Positions 41,302 through 46,444 of a stretch of DNA of 46,444 nt are shown in pieces. The notes beneath the pieces were generated by a model. That model did not search any database and was not told where the DNA came from. It was given only the letters and a program-made list of their open reading frames with translations. Location: positions 1-46,444 of the forward strand of contig JAFGTP010000064.1 in NCBI GenBank assembly GCA_016934035.1. The letters are read 5' to 3'. The position numbers and the translations under genes are program-made. The DNA is from Fidelibacterota bacterium (GTDB lineage Bacteria > Fidelibacterota > UBA2242 > JAFGTP01). Within the stretch, counting starts at the first letter, position 1. Every line of letters begins with the position of its first letter.

Positions 41302-41564
41302 TTTTTTCCTTTTAGCAAAGTCGTTGGTGGATTGGCTAAGGCATTCAGACCGCTTCCACCAAACCTGTTTATGTTTATTGTTCCTGTTTTGATTGCCAGG
41401 AAATTTATTTTTAAATCAAATTTTTTATTCTGCTCAAATCCAAAAAAATAAGTTTTGGTTACTCTGATATTATCCGAATTGCTATTTTTTTATAAAATTT
41501 TTCAATAATTAGTGATCTGGTTTATTATCGTTTATCGAATTCAAAGGCACCATTACGGCCTGTA
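41302..41564. other. Intergenic region upstream of the methyltransferase gene
   Basis: 263 bases, AT-rich, between two - strand genes (the HD gene ends at 41565, the methyltransferase starts at 41301). No gene, repeat or strong hairpin is visible. It presumably carries the methyltransferase promoter. Confidence 0.4.
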
Positions 41565-42200
41565 TTATTCCTCACCTTCCACTTCCCGGTTCATCCTGTC
41601 AAAAAACTGGACCATGAACTCATGACGGCCATTGGCAATCTGTCTTCCTTCTTTTGTGAGTAGCCTGTCTTTAACTTTTGCTAATTTTACAATGAATTCC
41701 CGGTAGGCAGTGTCTTCTTTTGTGTAGGCTTTGGTTTTAGAAATATCGATGGTTGAATTATGCAGTTTAGAGCCGATTTCACCGGCAAAAAGAAAGGCCC
41801 GTCCAATGCCAACCGCGCCGATAGAATCGAGTTTATCAGCATCATACAGTACTTTGGCTTCAAGGGTTTCCGGCTCATGGCTGTTGCGAAACCGGTGGCT
41901 TTCAATGCAATGTATTATGTTGGTTTTTTCTGCTTCAGAAAGATTAAATTCCTGCAGGATTTTTTTTGCCAGCCTTGCGCCTTCTTCAGCGTGACAGATA
42001 TTTCCTCTGGATTTGTCTTGGGTTTCCCGTCCGATATCATGAAGAATGGCAGCGATCTGTACAACTTTCAGATTGGCTTTTTCCTTTTCGGCAAGATGCA
42101 TTGCCAGTTTCATCACTCTTTCGCTGTGATCCCAATCATGACTGCCCCGGGATGTATCAAAATAGGATTGAGCTATCTTTATGATTTTTTCAATCATCAT
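41565..42200 (-). CDS. HD-domain phosphohydrolase
   Basis: 211 residues. Metal ligands of the HD superfamily are visible: H25 in HDWDHSERV, H54-D55 in AILHDIGRE, and the distal aspartate in VLYDADKLDSIGAVGIGRAF. This pattern is that of the YedJ/YpgQ-type group, small soluble hydrolases acting on nucleotides or other phosphate compounds; the substrate is not known. It lies three bases after upp, so it may take part in nucleotide salvage or clean-up, which is inference from position. Confidence 0.9.
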   Translation of the reverse strand: MMIEKIIKIAQSYFDTSRGSHDWDHSERVMKLAMHLAEKEKANLKVVQIAAILHDIGRETQDKSRGNICHAEEGARLAKKILQEFNLSEAEKTNIIHCIESHRFRNSHEPETLEAKVLYDADKLDSIGAVGIGRAFLFAGEIGSKLHNSTIDISKTKAYTKEDTAYREFIVKLAKVKDRLLTKEGRQIANGRHEFMVQFFDRMNREVEGEE

Positions 42201-42203
42201 TCA

Positions 42204-42842
42204 TTACTCGGTTCCGTAAATTCTGTCACCGGCATCTCCCAAACCGGGCAGGATGTAGGCGAATTTATTGAGTTCCCTGTCAAAAGCAGCCGTATAAATG
42301 GGAATATCCGGATGATCCGCTATCAGTCGTTTGACGCCCATGGGAGCCGCCACCAGGCAGACAAAAGAGATATCCCTGCCACCGCATTGTTTGATAAAAT
42401 TGAGGGCTGCCGCCGCACTGCCGCCGGTGGCCAGCATCGGGTCAATGACGATTATTTTTGAATCCGGCATATCCGCCGGAAATTTTTTGTAGTATTCCAC
42501 GGGTTCCAGGGTATCTTCGTCACGATATAGTCCGATATGGCCCACCCGGGCATTGGGCATGAGCTGTAGAATTCCTTCGACCATACCCAGACCGGCCCGA
42601 AGAATAGGCACCAGGGTGATGGCTTTATTTATGACCTCACACTCTGTGATTTCAAGGGGTGTCTCAACGGTTATTATGCGGGTCGGCAGGTCCCGAGTAA
42701 TTTCATAAACCATGAGGGATGCAATTTCATTGAGCCGGCTGCGAAAGCCCAGGGTATCGGTTTTTTTATCCCGCAAGGTTGCCAGTTTGTGCTTGATCAA
42801 GGGGTGATTGATTACGTTTAAGGTTGAAAAATTTGTTGGCAT
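42204..42842 (-). CDS. upp: Uracil phosphoribosyltransferase
   Basis: 212 residues, the usual length. It converts uracil and PRPP to UMP in pyrimidine salvage. The PRPP loop VIDPMLATGGSAAAAL lies near 120-135; GLGMVEGILQLMPNARVGHIG and the C-terminal YILPGLGDAGDRIYGT segment are diagnostic. I use the ATG at 42842 (MPTNFSTLNV), preceded by AGAGGA; a frame extending to 42869 would overlap the protease gene. Nine bases separate it from that gene. Confidence 0.96.
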   Translation of the reverse strand: MPTNFSTLNVINHPLIKHKLATLRDKKTDTLGFRSRLNEIASLMVYEITRDLPTRIITVETPLEITECEVINKAITLVPILRAGLGMVEGILQLMPNARVGHIGLYRDEDTLEPVEYYKKFPADMPDSKIIVIDPMLATGGSAAAALNFIKQCGGRDISFVCLVAAPMGVKRLIADHPDIPIYTAAFDRELNKFAYILPGLGDAGDRIYGTE

Positions 42843-42850
42843 AATATCCT

Positions 42851-45800
42851 CTATTTGATAAGTAAACATTTTTTGATATTCGTAAATTTTTCGGTTTCAA
42901 TCTGGTACAGATATATACCAGAAGGTTGATGTTCAGCATTCCAGTGCAGATGATGAGTTCCGGCTGAAAAATGATGACGGGCCAGCTCCTCGACGAAGTT
43001 TCCTTTTAAATCATAGATACGGAGAACCGCAAAAGAATTTTGGGGCAGGGTAAATTGAATAGTGGTGGTCGGATTGAAGGGATTCGGATAGTTCTGGTTA
43101 AGTTGATAACTGCCCGGGGTTTCGGGGCTTTCGGTGATGGTCGTAAAAGTTACCAGGCGGTTTTTGATGCTTAAGTCATCGATGTAAACACCTTCGGCAG
43201 GCATCTGGCCGGGATCAAGGGTAACCGTTAGCCGTAATTTTGTTTTGACCATTTCCGGCAGAAAAGAAAGATCATATTCATATTCAGTCCAATCATTGCC
43301 GGTCGGCAGGATTCCCAGGGCACCGCCGCTGCCGATAAAATCCAGAGGCATCCATTGGCCATTATGCAGGATTTCCACCGCCATTCCGCTGATACCATAA
43401 TTAGGGAAGTTGTACCAGCACCAGAAATGCAGACGGGGACTTTTTCCCGGATAAAAATAGGCGGTTTCAATGATGTTTCGGGTATTGCTGAAATAATAGA
43501 TATGGCTGTCGTCATTGCCGCAGTAAAGGGAATACTGGCCGGATACCTTTCGATATTCAGAGTGGTTCCATTGATTGGTTTCCGGCGTGTTGAAAATCCA
43601 TTGGTCAGACTCATCTTCAAAATCATCAGAGAAACCATATTCTCCCAGATTTAATCCGATGGATTCTTTTATTTCATAATTTGAGTAAGACCGAAATAAG
43701 AGGTCGAGTTCCAGGTAGTTCTGGTCTTCAAGACCTTCAATAATCTGAAAATCAATCAGGGCTGTATCGCATTGGTTGGGCTGTAAGCCTTTGAATTGAT
43801 TTTGAATATTCGATATGATAACATTTTCATTGGGTTCAAATACTATTTCATAGGGTTCGCAAAATTTTGTGCCGGTATTTTTTATGGTAAATTGGCCCTG
43901 AAAGGTGTCGCCAGGCTGCAGTTTTTCCGCATTCAATCGGACATCGGTAATTTGTAAGTAAGGCAAATGGGCAGTGATGGAAAAGGTGCTCTGCCAGTAC
44001 TCTTCCGTACCATTATAGATGTCAGCCTGAAAAATAAAATTTTCCCTGTCAGAAATTGTGTCCGTAAAATAAAAACTGATGGTATTTTCGATGACCATGG
44101 AGTCAAGGGCTTTTATTTCAGAGATGTCCAGAATACTATCTATCATGGTTATTTTCGGGTCGAGCGAAGAGATGAGCAGGTATACATTTTCTGCGGTTGC
44201 ATTTCCGGTGTTTTTAATGTGGGGGGTCAGATATAGCACCGTACCGGAATTGGGGGTCGATGTAAACAGTTCATCATTTTCAACTTTTGACAGGATCAAA
44301 AAAGCGCCGGGACTGATGACTTCAATTTTGTCTTCAAAGGGAATAAAGTTGTGGGCTGTCGCAGTAATCAGCAGTTCACTAGAAACATTGGAAACCAGTC
44401 CTTCAAAATTCAATATTCCGTCGGAGCCGGTCTGCCCGACAAAGTATGTTCCGTTTTCCTGCATCAGGCAGACTGTACAATTGGAAACAGGATGGATGCT
44501 GTCAGTGACAAAGATTGAAAACTGTTGTTGCCCCGCTGATATTTTATGGGGAAAAGTCACCACCAGTTCTTTCGGAATTTCGGTAAAAACCGGCATTTCG
44601 GGATCACCCAGAAGATTGATTTCATATTCACACCAACGGTAAACATTTTCCTGGTTTGCCAGGGGCGCATAAAAGGCTTTGGTTGCAGCCAGAGTGGCAC
44701 CGATTTTATAGATATCGTCAATCAATAATTGTTTGAAAAATTGCTGGTCGAAACGATCGGAATAGCCAAAAAGCGGATTGCCGGGACTGCCCCAGCCATA
44801 ACGTGAATTGCCAACAAAAGCAACACCACCACCGTTGGCGTTTGTCAGAAAATTTTCGGCCACTGCGTGTTGGTCGAAAGCTGCCGGCCAGCATCCGATA
44901 CTGTAAAGGATACCGTATTTATCGGCATTCTGCAGATTCATCATGTCTGTATAGCCCAGGGAACCAGCACCGAGGCTTATGGAATTATACCAGGCATGTC
45001 CGTCATGATTGATGATATTCATGCCTTGGTTCAGGGCTTCCAGGGTTGTAGTTTTTCGGGCTGTTCCTTCAGCTTCATAGAGTTTTAAAATGGGATCAAA
45101 TTGTTCCGGAACATAGCGTTCATCAATAAGGTCTTTGCTTTCTCCGGAATTTGTGTAGGGTTCATGCCATAAGATCTGGGACAAAAACATCATTTTTGTC
45201 TGATAGTCCCTGGAATTACATTTTTCATAAGACAATAACTTTTGGACGAAGGCGGATGCTTCAGAATTATTTTCAACCGGTGCCCGGCCGATAAAAATGT
45301 CACTATACAGATCAATATTATCCTCAACTTCTCCATATATTTCATCGCCATCATCATTCCATGTGCCCTCAAGGTCAGCGTAATAAAGGTCACAGGGAAT
45401 TTCATTCTCACCGACAGCATAATTGGCTTCACAGTCAAAGGCCCAGGCTTTTCGGTCGGGAATTATTTGTGTATCTCCAGCCAGTAATACCCAGGAAGTT
45501 GATTTATTCTCATGATATTCTTTGATACAATTACGGATTTTTTCCTGCAGATCTTTGCCTGAAAACTGGGATTCTATCCATTCGGTGGTGAGAATTTTTG
45601 CCGATAACCCCTTTTTGTTTTTCCAGGTTTGCAAGGATAAAAATGAGGAAGATAATTCTTCGGAGGTAATGATGAGATATTCATTGATGTCTGAACTGCC
45701 GGAAGATGTTTTCATTATCCCTGATTGGGTGAGGTTTTCAACAATTTGTTCCTGGACCGGAAAAAAGCCCGTTGTTACTTTTGGTTTTTGGTATGCAGTA

Positions 45801-46288
45801 TGAAATTTCACAGTCAATTTTTGAAGGATAAACAGCGAATTATTTTCATACTTAAGGGGAAATACCCGGTAACTGGAAATTTTGTTTTTGCCTATTTTTC
45901 CGGAGTGTAAAATTTCAACAGGATGATCAGGATAGCAATTTCGGGAAATTTTAGACAGGAGTGGTGCCTGAAATTTTACTTCTTGAAGAGACAAAATCTG
46001 TGGCGGCTGCACAGGAAAAAGATTGATGTTTTCAGCAATTTTGCGATAATCAACTGCCAAAATTTCAAAAGAATCAATCTGGCTGCTGTTTAAGTGGAAT
46101 ATCTCAAAGGGCAATTGGGGTAGCCCTGGCTGAGATGTCAAATCCAACTGATCATAGAATACCTGGTCAAAACCTGACAATTTGGAAAAGGTCACCTTGT
46201 TTTCGGAATATGCAAAGGTCTGAAGGGACTCTGCATAAAGAATTCCGGACAGTAATATTAATAACAGAGGTGTGAATATTTTTTTCAT
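42851..46288 (-). CDS. Gingipain-like C25 cysteine protease with type-A secretion sorting domain
   Basis: 1145-residue secreted protease. Signal peptide (LLLILLSGILYAES), a propeptide of about 200 residues, then the C25 catalytic domain: the predicted His-Cys pair is H431 (NHDGHAW) and C466 (YSIGCWPA). Ig-like and CARDB-type repeats follow (about 570-880), a jelly-roll-like region with aromatic residues (about 880-1050), and the sorting domain NYPNPFNPTTTIQFTLPQ running to the terminal KKCLLIK. Such domains target proteins to the type IX system or its relatives in FCB bacteria. It is upstream of upp on the same strand. Specificity (Arg, Lys or other) is not visible. Confidence 0.94.
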   Translation of the reverse strand: MKKIFTPLLLILLSGILYAESLQTFAYSENKVTFSKLSGFDQVFYDQLDLTSQPGLPQLPFEIFHLNSSQIDSFEILAVDYRKIAENINLFPVQPPQILSLQEVKFQAPLLSKISRNCYPDHPVEILHSGKIGKNKISSYRVFPLKYENNSLFILQKLTVKFHTAYQKPKVTTGFFPVQEQIVENLTQSGIMKTSSGSSDINEYLIITSEELSSSFLSLQTWKNKKGLSAKILTTEWIESQFSGKDLQEKIRNCIKEYHENKSTSWVLLAGDTQIIPDRKAWAFDCEANYAVGENEIPCDLYYADLEGTWNDDGDEIYGEVEDNIDLYSDIFIGRAPVENNSEASAFVQKLLSYEKCNSRDYQTKMMFLSQILWHEPYTNSGESKDLIDERYVPEQFDPILKLYEAEGTARKTTTLEALNQGMNIINHDGHAWYNSISLGAGSLGYTDMMNLQNADKYGILYSIGCWPAAFDQHAVAENFLTNANGGGVAFVGNSRYGWGSPGNPLFGYSDRFDQQFFKQLLIDDIYKIGATLAATKAFYAPLANQENVYRWCEYEINLLGDPEMPVFTEIPKELVVTFPHKISAGQQQFSIFVTDSIHPVSNCTVCLMQENGTYFVGQTGSDGILNFEGLVSNVSSELLITATAHNFIPFEDKIEVISPGAFLILSKVENDELFTSTPNSGTVLYLTPHIKNTGNATAENVYLLISSLDPKITMIDSILDISEIKALDSMVIENTISFYFTDTISDRENFIFQADIYNGTEEYWQSTFSITAHLPYLQITDVRLNAEKLQPGDTFQGQFTIKNTGTKFCEPYEIVFEPNENVIISNIQNQFKGLQPNQCDTALIDFQIIEGLEDQNYLELDLLFRSYSNYEIKESIGLNLGEYGFSDDFEDESDQWIFNTPETNQWNHSEYRKVSGQYSLYCGNDDSHIYYFSNTRNIIETAYFYPGKSPRLHFWCWYNFPNYGISGMAVEILHNGQWMPLDFIGSGGALGILPTGNDWTEYEYDLSFLPEMVKTKLRLTVTLDPGQMPAEGVYIDDLSIKNRLVTFTTITESPETPGSYQLNQNYPNPFNPTTTIQFTLPQNSFAVLRIYDLKGNFVEELARHHFSAGTHHLHWNAEHQPSGIYLYQIETEKFTNIKKCLLIK

Positions 46289-46366
46289 GGTCGTTTCCTG
46301 TTTAATGATTGAAAATAATTCAGAACAAATTCAATAACAAGAAATGATTCATGAGTGATGAAAAAA

Positions 46367-46398
46367 AAGGAGCAAAACCCTGGCGGGTGATGCTCCTT
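46367..46398 (-). terminator. Rho-independent terminator of a gene entering from the right edge
   Basis: Outer stem AAGGAGCA (46367-46374) with TGCTCCTT (46391-46398), inner CCC (46378-46380) with GGG (46385-46387). On the - strand it is followed by a run of eight T. Its orientation shows that a - strand gene ends just to the right. Confidence 0.88.
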
Positions 46399-46424
46399 CA
46401 TGAGTAGTGATTAAACGGATAGGT

Positions 46425-46444
46425 TTATTTGAAGACTTTTGCCA
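46425..46444 (-). CDS. 3' end of a truncated gene (last codons only)
   Basis: On the - strand the last bases of the window read AKVFK then TAA at 46425-46427, 27 bases before the terminator. The ending is similar to sorting-domain C-termini, but five residues are too few to identify anything. Confidence 0.35.

Overview
The window (about 42% G+C) looks like a chromosome segment of an anaerobic, fermentative, Gram-negative bacterium of the FCB superphylum (Calditrichota / Marinimicrobia / KSB1 / Ignavibacteria-like; the exact phylum cannot be fixed from this sequence). The basis is a gingipain-type protease ending in a type-A (NYPNPFNP) sorting domain, an outer-membrane barrel candidate, several O2-sensitive ferredoxin enzymes, and no oxygen-respiratory genes. 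I see no rRNA, tRNA, CRISPR array or insertion sequence. No gene-free stretch exceeds 300 bases.

Region 1 (241-14624, + strand) is one long operon. A single-domain response regulator comes first. It is followed by two sulfhydrogenase beta/gamma-like electron-input proteins, a polyferredoxin, four Ech/Mbh-type hydrogenase core subunits (NuoH, B, C, D-like) and a NuoL/MrpA-N-like antiporter subunit. Next come an MrpA-C-like (MbhD+E) protein, MrpB, C, D, E, F and G, a NuoI/HycF-like ferredoxin, a hydrogenase maturation protease and a membrane histidine kinase. The large subunit keeps all four Ni-binding cysteines and a C-terminal tail for the protease to remove. I read this as a group-4 [NiFe] hydrogenase joined to a complete Mrp-type Na+/H+ module and to a flavin/NAD(P)H input module. 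Three 157-199 bp non-coding spacers interrupt it, two with related repeat remnants.

Region 2 (14731-21924, - strand) holds an LD-carboxypeptidase, then korDABC (2-oxoglutarate:ferredoxin oxidoreductase), a 990-residue GlnD-like protein with two nucleotidyltransferase-like signatures, and a zinc-ribbon membrane protein. Region 3 (22066-31114) holds a secreted helical-repeat protein, MutY with an intact Nudix box, NifJ, a predicted PPi-dependent phosphofructokinase with an unusual active-site lysine, and a REC-PAS-HisKA_2 kinase. Region 4 (31155-34574) is a very large cytoplasmic GH13 enzyme.

Region 5 (34769-40478, - strand) is the most striking regulatory locus. It contains a two-TM histidine kinase, an NtrC-type sigma54 activator, two 16-bp palindromes exactly 22 bp apart, a sigma54-like -24/-12 promoter, a duplicated Asp-rich calcium-repeat secreted protein, a strong terminator, a second Asp-rich protein and an outer-membrane barrel candidate. 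The layout parallels the Zra envelope-stress system, but with calcium-repeat proteins as apparent targets. Region 6 (40669-46444, - strand) holds a methyltransferase, an HD phosphohydrolase, uracil phosphoribosyltransferase, the C25 protease, and the last codons of a further gene ending in a terminator.

Together: sugar breakdown (GH13, PPi-PFK) and pyruvate/2-oxoglutarate oxidation (NifJ, Kor) would reduce ferredoxin, and the hydrogenase-Mrp complex could re-oxidise it as H2 while building an ion gradient.
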